A DNA stretch of 59,371 nucleotides from Flavobacteriaceae bacterium Ap0902 (GTDB taxonomy: Bacteria; Bacteroidota; Bacteroidia; Flavobacteriales; Weeksellaceae): positions 1 through 59,371 of the forward strand of contig WTFG01000012.1 in assembly GCA_009835005.1 (NCBI GenBank), given 5' to 3'. Both the position numbers and the translations under genes were made by a program. Of this stretch, positions 40,617 through 50,500 are shown one piece after another. The notes beneath the pieces are model-generated. The model did no database searches. It was given only the letters and a program-made list of their open reading frames with translations, and was not told the origin of the DNA. The first letter of the stretch is position 1. Each line of letters begins with the position of its first letter.

Positions 40617-40653
40617 TGTTCAATATTGAACAGTAAGTGTCCGATATTGAACA
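40617..40653. promoter_or_regulatory. Twin palindromic operators, 21 bp apart
   Basis: TGTTCAATATTGAACA (40617-40632) is a perfect palindrome; TGTCCGATATTGAACA (40638-40653) is a second copy with two changes. The repeat distance is exactly 21 bp, two turns of the helix, as for dimer pairs of NtrC-like activators. They lie 108-144 bp upstream of the HlyD start, the normal range for an upstream activating site, and also upstream of the regulator itself. Confidence 0.7.
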
Positions 40654-40727
40654 GTCTTTTTAAAAATTGAAATTTCACTTTTTTGATATTCAAGGGTTTA
40701 TAAAGTTTTAATTGAATGGTCTATGAT

Positions 40728-40745
40728 TGGCATAATATTCTGTAA
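40728..40745 (+). promoter_or_regulatory. Possible sigma-54 promoter of the efflux operon
   Basis: TTGGCATAATATTCTGTA contains a good -24 half (TTGGCA) but a poor -12 half (TTCTG for TTGC). The position downstream of the twin operators fits, though the leader before ATG 40761 would be very short. A weak call. Confidence 0.3.
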
Positions 40746-40760
40746 ACCAATTCACTTGAT

Positions 40761-42005
40761 ATGGACACGAAGTTAGAGAAAAAAAGTTCAAAGCCTAAAA
40801 TAATTTTAATCATTCTATTGGTAATGGTTCTTGTAGGCACATTTGCTTATTATTTTATCAATCAAAAAAATAGTGTGAATGTGTCCTTAGAAGACCTAAG
40901 AATTACCACGGTAAAAGAAAGCAATTTTGAGGATATGATGATGGTGACAGGACAAACAGAATCCCTGAACACCAGCCTGATTAATGTACCAGAAGGTGGT
41001 GCTATCCAAGAAATTTTGGCAGAAAATGGTGATATGGTACAGCAAGGTCAACCTCTTGCCCGTATATACAATGCGAGTACAGAATTTAATTATATGAACC
41101 AAGAAACCAACATTATGCAACAGATAGGACAAATGCAGGGTTCTCTTTTAGAAATTAAAAACCAGGCCTTTTCGCAACAACAGGAATTATTGCAAGCCCA
41201 AAATGATTTGAAATCTGCAGAACAACAATTCAATTTGCAAAAACGATTATTTGATGCAGAAATTGGTAGAAAAACAGATTTTGAAGAGGCTAGCCAACGC
41301 TATAATTACCAACAACAACGCATTAATCTAGTGGAACAAGGGGTGTCTAATGATCAGAAAGCGCGCCAACAACAAATGCGTGCCATTCAACAATCCATAG
41401 CCCAATTAGAAAAAAGTTTAAATGCCTTGCGCTCTAACAAAAACAATTTTTTGATCCAAGCGCCAGCCTCTGGTAGGCTTTCTTCTTTTGATATTTCTTT
41501 GGGTCAAAATTTACAAAGTGGTGAGAGCATTGGCAAAATTGATTTGATGAATGGGTATAAATTAATTGCCAAAGTAGATGAGTTCTATATCAATCGTTTG
41601 CAAGTGGGAATCCCTGGAACGATGGAAATCAATCAAAAAACGTATGAAGTTTTGATTACAAAAGTTTCCCCAGAAGTGAGCCAAGGTCAATTTGAAATTG
41701 AATTAAAGTTTGCGGATGAAAAACCCAAAAATCTGCGCATGGGGATGAATTTTGCCATCAAACTCAAATTATCTCAAGACACCAAGAGTCTGGTTATTCC
41801 GAAAGGAAATTTCTATAAAGATACTTCTGGTCAATGGATTTATGTGGTAAAAGATAACATGGCTACCAAAAGAAAGATAGAAATTGGCAGAGAAAATAGC
41901 CTAAATTATGAAATCGTATCGGGTTTAGAACCCAACGAAAAGGTCATTATCTCTGGTTATGAAGATTACAAACAATATGAAAAATTAAATATTCAATCAA
42001 ATTAA
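40761..42005 (+). CDS. HlyD/MacA-type periplasmic adaptor protein
   Basis: A 414-residue membrane-fusion protein: N-terminal transmembrane helix (residues 13-33), lipoyl/barrel-sandwich half (NVPEGGAIQEILAE, GDMVQQGQPLARI), an alpha-hairpin coiled coil rich in Gln (about 110-225), second lipoyl half (IQAPASGRLSSFDISLGQ) and beta-barrel. It should link the ABC permease to the TolC protein. First gene of a five-gene operon under the twin operators. Confidence 0.93.
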   Translation: MDTKLEKKSSKPKIILIILLVMVLVGTFAYYFINQKNSVNVSLEDLRITTVKESNFEDMMMVTGQTESLNTSLINVPEGGAIQEILAENGDMVQQGQPLARIYNASTEFNYMNQETNIMQQIGQMQGSLLEIKNQAFSQQQELLQAQNDLKSAEQQFNLQKRLFDAEIGRKTDFEEASQRYNYQQQRINLVEQGVSNDQKARQQQMRAIQQSIAQLEKSLNALRSNKNNFLIQAPASGRLSSFDISLGQNLQSGESIGKIDLMNGYKLIAKVDEFYINRLQVGIPGTMEINQKTYEVLITKVSPEVSQGQFEIELKFADEKPKNLRMGMNFAIKLKLSQDTKSLVIPKGNFYKDTSGQWIYVVKDNMATKRKIEIGRENSLNYEIVSGLEPNEKVIISGYEDYKQYEKLNIQSN

Positions 42006-42010
42006 AAATT

Positions 42011-42781
42011 ATGAAAAATTTATTCCTAATCGCCTTATTGATTACAGCGTGTACTTTTTCTTGTCAAGCACAAAACCCGCGTCCTCTTGCGGAAAGTAAA
42101 GAGTTAGCATTGGACGCTTTTCATGCCCTAGAGGTGTCACAAGCCATAGAGGTGGAAATTATACAATCCCATGATTACAGAGCAGAGATCCGTTCTGATT
42201 ATATGAAATATCTGGTAATAGATGAACAAAACGGTGTTTTGCGCATAAAATTCGATTCGCCCAATCAGTTAAATATGAGAAATCCCAATACATATATCAA
42301 GTTATTCACACCCCAAATTAGGTCTATTCAAGCAACCTCTGCATCTTCTGTTACGCTTCAAAGTACTTTTAAAAACCAAGAATGGGAACTTATCACCAAT
42401 AGTGCTGGGAATATCCAAGGAAATTTTGAAGCGAAAACCATCCGAATGGACCTTTCTTCTGCGGGCCAAATAGAGGCACAATTAAAGGCTGAAAATATTG
42501 ACGTTGAGGCGAGTTCTGGCTCTACCCTTATCGCCAAAGGCACCACCAATCAATTAGATATAGAGGCTAGTAGCAGTGCTACGGTGAATATGCTGGATTT
42601 AAAAGCAACCCACATTTTGGTAGAGGCATCCTCTGCAAGTGACACCCAAATTTATCCCACGCAGAGCCTATCTGCAGAAGCGAGTTCGAATGGCAGCATT
42701 TTATATAAAACCAAAAATAAAACCTTGAAAAATATTCATATCGATGAAAGTACGGGCGGAAGCGTAAGAGCAATTCAATAA
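42011..42781 (+). CDS. DUF2807 (GIN domain) secreted or lipid-anchored protein
   Basis: A 256-residue protein: an N-terminal signal sequence with cysteines (LITACTFSCQAQ, lipoprotein or ordinary signal peptidase site) and a DUF2807 'putative auto-transporter adhesin head GIN' domain (FHALEVSQAIEVEI, LRIKFDSPN, then Ser/Ala-rich beta-helix rungs such as DVEASSGSTLIAKG). It lies 5 bases after the HlyD gene and before the ABC ATPase, so it belongs to the efflux unit, an unusual partner whose role is not known. Confidence 0.85.
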   Translation: MKNLFLIALLITACTFSCQAQNPRPLAESKELALDAFHALEVSQAIEVEIIQSHDYRAEIRSDYMKYLVIDEQNGVLRIKFDSPNQLNMRNPNTYIKLFTPQIRSIQATSASSVTLQSTFKNQEWELITNSAGNIQGNFEAKTIRMDLSSAGQIEAQLKAENIDVEASSGSTLIAKGTTNQLDIEASSSATVNMLDLKATHILVEASSASDTQIYPTQSLSAEASSNGSILYKTKNKTLKNIHIDESTGGSVRAIQ

Positions 42782-42813
42782 AAGAAATACTAGATTTATA
42801 AAAACATAAAACC

Positions 42814-43521
42814 ATGATTACACTTACCCAATTAAGTAAAATTTATAAAACAGAAGAAGTGCAAACGACAGCGCTCAATCAAGTAGATTTACGCATAAAA
42901 GAAGGCGAATTTATTGCCATTATGGGACCCTCTGGTTGTGGAAAATCTACTTTGCTCAATATTATAGGCCTTCTAGACCAAGCCAGTAGCGGTTCTTATC
43001 AATTTATGAATACCGAAACGACCCAACTTTCTAACAAGAAAAAATCTAATTTACGCAAGAAGAACATTGGATTTATCTTTCAAAATTTTAACCTGATAGA
43101 TGAATTGTCTGTGTATGAAAACATAGAACTGCCTTTGATTTATAATGGTGTTTCTGCTACGGAACGTAAAAAGCGTGTCATCGCCATTATGGAAAAAATT
43201 GGTATCGCCCACCGCCTAAAGCATTATCCACAACAACTCTCTGGAGGTCAACAGCAAAGGGTGGCAGTGGCAAGAGCGCTCGTGAATAATCCGCATTTAA
43301 TTTTGGCAGATGAACCGACGGGAAATTTAGATAGTTCTAACGGAAATGAAGTGATGAACCTGTTGGCAGAACTACACAAAGAAGGTGCTACGATTGCCAT
43401 GGTGACGCACTCTTCTTATGATGCCGGTTTTGCCTCTAGGATTGTGAACATGAAGGATGGTGAGATCTTTCATGAGAAAAATGCAGATCAACGCAAAGAT
43501 ATCTTTACGGCCATGCCATAA
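42814..43521 (+). CDS. ABC transporter ATPase, MacB/LolD type
   Basis: A 235-residue ATPase: Walker A GPSGCGKST (residues 38-46), Q-loop FIFQNFNLI, signature LSGGQQQR, Walker B LILADEPTGNLD and the switch histidine in VTHSS. It pairs with the FtsX-type permease that follows. This family works as a mechanotransmission pump for lipids, peptides or lipoproteins rather than classical transmembrane transport. Confidence 0.96.
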   Translation: MITLTQLSKIYKTEEVQTTALNQVDLRIKEGEFIAIMGPSGCGKSTLLNIIGLLDQASSGSYQFMNTETTQLSNKKKSNLRKKNIGFIFQNFNLIDELSVYENIELPLIYNGVSATERKKRVIAIMEKIGIAHRLKHYPQQLSGGQQQRVAVARALVNNPHLILADEPTGNLDSSNGNEVMNLLAELHKEGATIAMVTHSSYDAGFASRIVNMKDGEIFHEKNADQRKDIFTAMP

Positions 43522-43584
43522 GCATCTTTTTCCAAAATCAATATTCAATAAATTTTATAAGGCTTTAAAAATAAAATCATTTCT

Positions 43585-45987
43585 ATGTTACGCAATTGGC
43601 TTAAAATAGCATTTAAAAATTATAGAAAAAATTGGCTCTCTACCTTGATTAATCTACTGGGATTGACTTTGGGGCTGACAGGAATTATCTTAATGATTGC
43701 CTATTGGGACTATGAAAGTTCTTTTGAGGACTGGAACCCAAACAAAGAAAAAATATATTTTGCAGAAAATGAAATGTCATATTACGGCTATATGCCTATG
43801 TCTTCCGCCAAACAACTAAGAGATGCGCCAAAACTATTCCCTGCAATAGAAAGTTCTGTCGTTTATAATAGAGGAAGTGAAATCTTACTTAAAAATGGCC
43901 TAAAATCATTTTATGGTCAGGGGGCTTATGTTTCCGAAGGATTTTTTGAATTTTTCCCTTTAAAGCATATAGCAGGAGATTTCTCGAATGCTTTTAAACA
44001 AAAAAACACTGTTGCCCTATCTATCCAAGGCGCACAGAGGCTCTTTGGGGATGATTATAAAAACGCTATCGGTAGCGTAATTCTACAAGAAGGTAAAGAA
44101 GAAGGCTTAGTTCTTACTGCTATTTATGAAAATCCATATGAACAAACCTTTATACAATCAGATATTTTAATTAGAACAACAGTTTTAAATGATACAGAAG
44201 CGTTGAATAAAAATTTTAGTAATTATGGTTTTTACAAAGTTCAACCAACGACAAACATTCAAAAATTAGAAGACGATTTAAGTATAGAATTACGAAAAAT
44301 AACGGCTTCTTTTGAAAATCAAACCGAAGAAGATAAGAAACACACCCATGTAAAATTAACGCGTTTAGACCATTTAAAATTACATTCTCGTAGCAATGCT
44401 TATAATAAAACCGATATTAAGACGCTAAAAACCCTTACGGCACTAGCGTTTATTATACTCTTGTTATCCTCTATTAATGTTATAAACATTAACACCGCCC
44501 TAGCAGTAAATAGGGCGAAAGAAGTGGGTGTAAGAAAAGCCCTAGGTAGTTCTAAAAGCGCTATCATGCTACAATTTATTTTTGAAGCAATGATATTTTC
44601 TGTGCTAGCATTAATTTTATCTATTGCAACTATAGGAGTTATTTTGCCTTATTTCAATGTATTTATGGAAATAGATATGGACCTTGATTATGTGCAATTA
44701 TTTTACATATCTATTTTAATCTTATTCACTATTATTCTTTTTAGCGGGCTTATTCCAGCGATATACATGGCTAATTTCAAGCCTATAAAAACTTTAAAGG
44801 GAAACTTTAATAGAAGTAGCCGTGGTATATGGCTCAGGAACTTCATCTTATCTTTTCAGATTATATTTTCCTCTTGTTTTATCATTGGGTCTTTGATCAT
44901 TCACCAACAAGTAGAGCATATAATGAATAAAGATTTAGGTTTCGATGCCAATCAAATAGTTCATATCAACTTTAATAATGATTATTATGGAATTGATAAT
45001 ATGCGTAAATATGAATTAATAAAAGATTTTTATCAAAAGAATCCTAACGTAGAAGATATCTCTTATAGTTTTTCTAATATAGGTAAATGGATTAGTGCAT
45101 CTAGTATAGTTATGGCAATTCCTGATTCTACAATCAATAGCATTGCTGGTGCCGGAGCGATAGATCTGAATTATTTTAGCATGTTTGATATTCCCATCAT
45201 AGAGGGCAGAGACTTTAATGTTCATATAAGTAGTGACACGATTAATAACGTTATCATAAATGAATCTCTTTCTCAACATTTAGGATGGAATCCCGCGGAT
45301 GCCATAAAAAAACGAATAAAACTTGGTTTTGACGGTAATGTATATAATATAATTGGCGTTGTAAAAGATTTTCATATAAGCAGTTTAGAAGAAGAGATTT
45401 CCCCCATGGTATTCTTTTATTATGGTTCTTTATTTACTAAAAATAATGTGAATGGGGTGGATATAAAATTGAAACCAGAAAAAATTGAACAAATTTTACC
45501 CGAAATCCAAAAATTCTTTGAAACAGAAATAGAACCAGGGTATCCTTTTGATTATTATTTTGTAGATAAAGAATTTGCTAAAACTTTTGAAAAGTACCAA
45601 AAACAAAGAACACTTTTTCTGATTTTAAACGGTATCGTTTTACTCGTAGCACTTCTCGGTTTATTTGCTCTCTCTGCGCTGATGATAGAACAAAAATTGA
45701 AAACAGTAGCGATAAAGAAAACGCTAGGCGCCAGTGACCGATTATTGGTGTTTGATTTAACCAAACAATTTCTAATCATCACAGCCATTGCGGTGCTCAT
45801 AAGCATTCCCATTAGTTATTACTTTATGAATGAATGGCTTCAGGACTTTGCTTATAGAATAGACATGCCGTGGTGGCCTTATGTTTTGAGTTTAATCCTG
45901 CTACTCGTTCTCACTTTTCTAGTCGTAAGCATCAAAGCCTATCGTGCCACGCAAGTAAATTTAATTAAATATTTGAAGTATGAATAA
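43585..45987 (+). CDS. ABC permease, duplicated FtsX/MacB type
   Basis: An 800-residue membrane protein with two copies of the MacB periplasmic-core plus FtsX unit: a transmembrane helix at 18-40, a periplasmic domain, three helices at about 285-400 (RAKEVGVRKALGSSKSAIML before them), a fourth at about 425-445, a second periplasmic domain, then helices at about 670-790 (KTVAIKKTLGASDRLLVFDL). It is the pump of the operon and overlaps the TolC gene by 8 bases. Confidence 0.94.
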   Translation: MLRNWLKIAFKNYRKNWLSTLINLLGLTLGLTGIILMIAYWDYESSFEDWNPNKEKIYFAENEMSYYGYMPMSSAKQLRDAPKLFPAIESSVVYNRGSEILLKNGLKSFYGQGAYVSEGFFEFFPLKHIAGDFSNAFKQKNTVALSIQGAQRLFGDDYKNAIGSVILQEGKEEGLVLTAIYENPYEQTFIQSDILIRTTVLNDTEALNKNFSNYGFYKVQPTTNIQKLEDDLSIELRKITASFENQTEEDKKHTHVKLTRLDHLKLHSRSNAYNKTDIKTLKTLTALAFIILLLSSINVININTALAVNRAKEVGVRKALGSSKSAIMLQFIFEAMIFSVLALILSIATIGVILPYFNVFMEIDMDLDYVQLFYISILILFTIILFSGLIPAIYMANFKPIKTLKGNFNRSSRGIWLRNFILSFQIIFSSCFIIGSLIIHQQVEHIMNKDLGFDANQIVHINFNNDYYGIDNMRKYELIKDFYQKNPNVEDISYSFSNIGKWISASSIVMAIPDSTINSIAGAGAIDLNYFSMFDIPIIEGRDFNVHISSDTINNVIINESLSQHLGWNPADAIKKRIKLGFDGNVYNIIGVVKDFHISSLEEEISPMVFFYYGSLFTKNNVNGVDIKLKPEKIEQILPEIQKFFETEIEPGYPFDYYFVDKEFAKTFEKYQKQRTLFLILNGIVLLVALLGLFALSALMIEQKLKTVAIKKTLGASDRLLVFDLTKQFLIITAIAVLISIPISYYFMNEWLQDFAYRIDMPWWPYVLSLILLLVLTFLVVSIKAYRATQVNLIKYLKYE

Positions 45988-47296
45988 TATACCTAAATCA
46001 ACGTTTTTTATCCTCATCTTTTTCATTGGATTTCTTGGTTTAAATCCTCTTTCTGCACAAGAGACCTGGAATTTACAAGACTGTATTGCGCATGTATTAG
46101 CGCATCATCCGCAAGTGCAACAAACCGCTGTGAATAAAAACAGTGCTACATGGGAACTCAGGCAAGCCAAAGCCAATTTGTTGCCTTCTGTCAACGCAAA
46201 CGTAAATCATAGTTATAGCCTTGGTTCTACCATCAACCCGAATAATAATGTGAGAGAGGCGCTCAATGTACAATACGACCAGTTCTCTCTAAACGCTGGA
46301 ATAGATTTATTTAATTGGCAAAATTATTTGAATATTGGTTTACAAAAACGCTATCAATCTTCTTGGGTATATCAACTAGAGGCTATAAAAAATCAACTTA
46401 CTTTGGTAGTGGTTCAGCAGTTTTATGTATATCAAAACGCCAAAGCGTGGAGAGAGGTATTACAAACACAGTTGGCTGGGATAGATGAACAAATCACGCG
46501 TACAGAGAAAGAAGTCGCCATTGGTACCAGACCCAAAAGCGATATTTATGATATCAAGGCCAATATGGGGAACATTCAAGAACAGTATATAGAGGCAGCA
46601 AAAAATGAAGCCTTTGCTAAATTTAATTTATTACAAACTTTAAACATTCCACGGGATACCATAACTTTTGTAATTGAAAATGATACCCAAGAATTACTAC
46701 CGCCAGCCCCAACTGAAGTAGCGAAAATAGTTAAAAACCAACCCGAAATCAAACGCATTGAGAAAAACATAGAAATAGCCAATCAAAAAATTAAACTAAA
46801 TCAAGCGCAAGCCTTACCTCAATTAGTTGGTCAATACCAATGGTCTACCTTTTATAGCAAAGTATTGGATACCGACAATCAGATTGCTTTCCAAGACCAA
46901 ATAGATTTAAATAAAAATCAATATATCGGTTTAGGTCTCAGTATTCCTATCTTTAATAAACTGCAAGTAAAGACCCAAACCGCCTTGGCCGAAAATGAAA
47001 AAACCATACAAGAATTAACTTTAGAAAAAACAAAACAAGAACTCTGGACCAGCGTGCAGAAGATTGTAGAAGCCTATGATAAAGCAATAGAAAAATATGA
47101 TTTTATCCAAGCAAATTTCCAAAATCAAAAATTATCCTTTGAACGCTCGCAAGAAAAATTTAACGAAGGATTAATTGATGCCTATACTTTTTTTATTATA
47201 AGAAACAATTGGCTGAACGCCAACTATAATTTAATACAAAGCAAAAATGAGGTATTGATGCAACAGGATCTGTTGATGGTTTTTGGGGTAGATTGA
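45980..47296 (+). CDS. TolC-family outer membrane efflux protein
   Basis: A 438-residue outer membrane channel: signal peptide (FLGLNPLSAQ, cleavage after about residue 26) and two OEP repeats of long helices and strands (WNLQDCIAHVLAHHPQVQQT, LGLSIPIFNKLQVKTQTA). It completes the tripartite pump with the HlyD adaptor and ABC permease. Followed by small hairpins and the convergent mfd. Confidence 0.94.
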   Translation: MNNIPKSTFFILIFFIGFLGLNPLSAQETWNLQDCIAHVLAHHPQVQQTAVNKNSATWELRQAKANLLPSVNANVNHSYSLGSTINPNNNVREALNVQYDQFSLNAGIDLFNWQNYLNIGLQKRYQSSWVYQLEAIKNQLTLVVVQQFYVYQNAKAWREVLQTQLAGIDEQITRTEKEVAIGTRPKSDIYDIKANMGNIQEQYIEAAKNEAFAKFNLLQTLNIPRDTITFVIENDTQELLPPAPTEVAKIVKNQPEIKRIEKNIEIANQKIKLNQAQALPQLVGQYQWSTFYSKVLDTDNQIAFQDQIDLNKNQYIGLGLSIPIFNKLQVKTQTALAENEKTIQELTLEKTKQELWTSVQKIVEAYDKAIEKYDFIQANFQNQKLSFERSQEKFNEGLIDAYTFFIIRNNWLNANYNLIQSKNEVLMQQDLLMVFGVD

Positions 47297-47424
47297 GGGT
47301 TCATTTAAAGAGATAGAATTTTAAATATTATATGATTGAAAACTAAATTCCAAGAAAAAACTTGGTGAGCAATGAAATTACAATCGCCAAGAAAAAACTA
47401 ATTAAAGTTCCTACCAGTACATAT

Positions 47425-47473
47425 TATAAGCCACCAGCCTTATAAAGCATAAATATAAGCCTTGTGCCTTATA
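47425..47473. repeat. Two tandem small hairpins between tolC-like gene and mfd
   Basis: TATAAG-(8)-CTTATA occurs at 47425-47444 and again at 47454-47473, 29 bp apart, each with six-base arms and an eight-base C-rich loop. A third hairpin CCAAG-A6-CTTGG is at 47350-47365. They occupy the convergent spacer and may act as weak 3' ends. Confidence 0.4.
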
Positions 47474-47523
47474 CACACACAAATATAAAAGTTAGTTTTG
47501 TTTAAAAGAGAAAGTTTTGATTT

Positions 47524-50500
47524 CTATTCACTATTGCGTTCCACAAAAGCAATCACCTCATCTAATCTTGCTATGGCGGTGCTTACTTTCTCTACATTTT
47601 CTATTCTGAGCAATAAACTCGGCATTTCCTGTCCTCTTACTTGTTTTTCTTTTAAACTACCGAAAGTTGGATTTTGCCCTAAAAACTGAATCACCTTTTG
47701 GAATGTTTCTGTTTGATAAAACGGTGATTGTGGATTGTTTATAAAGTATCCTAAGAACACCCCTTTTTTGATGATGACCCTTTCCATACCCACTTTTTCT
47801 GCTTTCCATTTGAGTTGCACAGATTCTAATAAATCTTGTGCCTCAGAAGGTAAAGGCCCAAATCTATCTACTAATTTATCTTCAAAAGTTTTTAACGCTT
47901 GTGGGTCTTCAATTTGTGCTAACTCATTGTATAACGCCATTCTTTCCTCTACAGAATTCACATATAAGGGTGGTAAAAGTAATTCTAGATCGGTATCGAG
48001 ATTAAAATCCGAAACAAAAGAATCATTTTTATCTGGATCATCTTTGAATAAATCTTTGAAATCGTCTGAATACTTTAACTCTTCTATGGCTTCGTTCAAT
48101 ATTTTCTGGTAGGTATCAAAACCCATCTCTGCCATAAACCCAGATTGCTCTGCGCCTAATAAATTTCCTGCTCCTCTAATTTCTAAATCCTTCATCGCGA
48201 TATTGAACCCAGAACCTAAATCTGTAAATTGCTCTATCGCTTGCAGGCGTTTTCTGGCCTCATTGGTAAGGGTAACAAGCGGTGGTGTAATTAAATAACA
48301 AAACGCTTTTCGATTGCTTCTACCCACACGGCCACGCATTTGGTGTAAATCTGCCAAACCAAAATTCTGTGCATCCACAATCAACATCGTGTTCGCATTG
48401 GCCACATCTACCCCACTTTCTATAATGGTGGTAGAAACCAATACATCAAACTGCCCATCCATAAAGTCTAGCAAAGTCTTTTCTAATTTCTTACCATCCA
48501 TTTGCCCATGCCCAATATTGATTTTCGCCTCTGGCACCAAACGTTGTATCATACCTGCCACCTCCTTTAGCCCTTCTATTCTATTATAAATAACAAAAAC
48601 TTGACCTCCACGTTGAATTTCATAAAAAACAGCATCTCTGATTTGTTCTTCATTCATGCCAATTAACTTGGTTTCTACAGGCTGGCGGTTAGGCGGTGGT
48701 GTTTTAATAATCGATAAATCTCTGGCCGCCATCAAAGAAAACTGTAAAGTTCTTGGAATTGGCGTAGCGGTGAGGGTCAACGTATCTAATTTCGCACGTA
48801 GGGTTTTTAATTTATCTTTAATGGAAACCCCAAACTTATGTTCCTCATCTACAATCAGAAGTCCTAAATCTTTATACTTAACACTTTTACCTACGATTTG
48901 ATGGGTTCCAATCAGAATTTCTATCTTCCCTTCCGCTAAATCTTTCAGGATTTCATTTTTCTGTTTGGTGGTTTTAAAACGATTTAAATATTCTACTCGA
49001 ACAGGGAAATCTGCCAGTCTTTCTTTAAAAGTTTTATAATGTTGAAAAGCCAAAATGGTAGTTGGAACCAATACCGCTACTTGTTTACCATCGGTGGCCG
49101 CTTTGAAGGCCGCTCTAATCGCCACTTCTGTTTTACCAAAGCCAACATCCCCCACAATCAACCTATCCATGATTTGCTCGCTTTCCATATCTGCCTTTAC
49201 ATCTGCCGTTGCCGTTAATTGGTCTGGCGTATCCTCATACATAAAACTCGCCTCTAACTCATTTTGTAAATAAGTATCTGGCGCAAAACGAAAACCTTTT
49301 TCCATTTTGCGGGTTGCATAAAGTTTGATAAGATTAAAGGCAACTTCTTTTACTTTTCTCTTGGTTTTATGTTTTAGATTTTTCCAAGCAGGAGAACCCA
49401 ATTTATTAATTTTAGGCGGTTGGCTATCTTTACCAGCATATTTAGATATTTTGTGCAGAGAATGAATACTCACATACAATAAATCATTATCTCTATATAC
49501 GAGTTTAATCGCCTCTTGCATTGTACCATTCACATCCATACGCTTGAGCCCTGCAAATTTACCAACCCCGTGGTCTATATGTGTAACATAATCTCCCACT
49601 TGCAAGTTGGTAAGTTCTTTTAGTGTGATGCTTTCTTTTTTAGAAAAAGTATTTCTAAGGTTGAATTTATGATACCTTTCAAAAATTTGATGGTCTGTAA
49701 AACACGCAATCTGTAAATCTTTGTCTATAAAACCAGAATGAATATTGGCCAAAACAGGTGTAAAAGGAACTTCCCTACCAATATCCTCAAAAATATCTTT
49801 GAAACGCTCTATTTGTTTCTCTCCAGAACAAAAGATATAATTGGTATAACCATCTTTCGCTTGCTCTTGCAAAACATCTATCAGCAAATCAAACTTCTTA
49901 TGAAAATTGGGTTGCGGATTTTGATTGACCGTAATTTCTTTGTCTGAATTTAAATAAGATTGAGAGGAAAGTTCTATGATAGGTTTAGGCTGTAAAGACG
50001 CATAAAATTCTTCACCTTGTAGAAATAATTCTGAAGGTGCAGAACGTTTAATTTCTCCTTGATATTTGGCAAAAGATTCTTCTGCTTTCTGGAAGTTCTT
50101 GTTTAATTGATGCTTAGCAAAATCTATGTTTTGAACAGCGATTAAACAATCATTAGGTAAAAACTCTATGAAAGATTGTCTCTTTTCATTAAAGTATTTA
50201 TTCTCTATATTCGGAACAATCGTGAATTTATTTACTTTCTCAATCGATAATTGAGACCCAATATCAAATTTTCTAATGCTTTCTATTTCATCTCCAAAAA
50301 AGGACAAACGATAAGGTTGTTCATCTGAATATGAAAAAATATCTATGATACCACCTCGCACAGAAAATTCCCCAGGTTGGGTTACAAAGTCTGTTCTTTT
50401 AAATTCATAATCAAAGAGAACTTCATTCAAGAAGTCTACAGAAATCTGTTCTCCCACTTTTAATTTCTGGGTTTTACTTGCTAAAACTGCTTTTATCACC

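Noticed and set aside
40728-40745. Confident sigma-54 promoter for the efflux operon
   Set aside because: Only the -24 half is good; the -12 half lacks GC at the right distance, so it is kept as a weak feature only.
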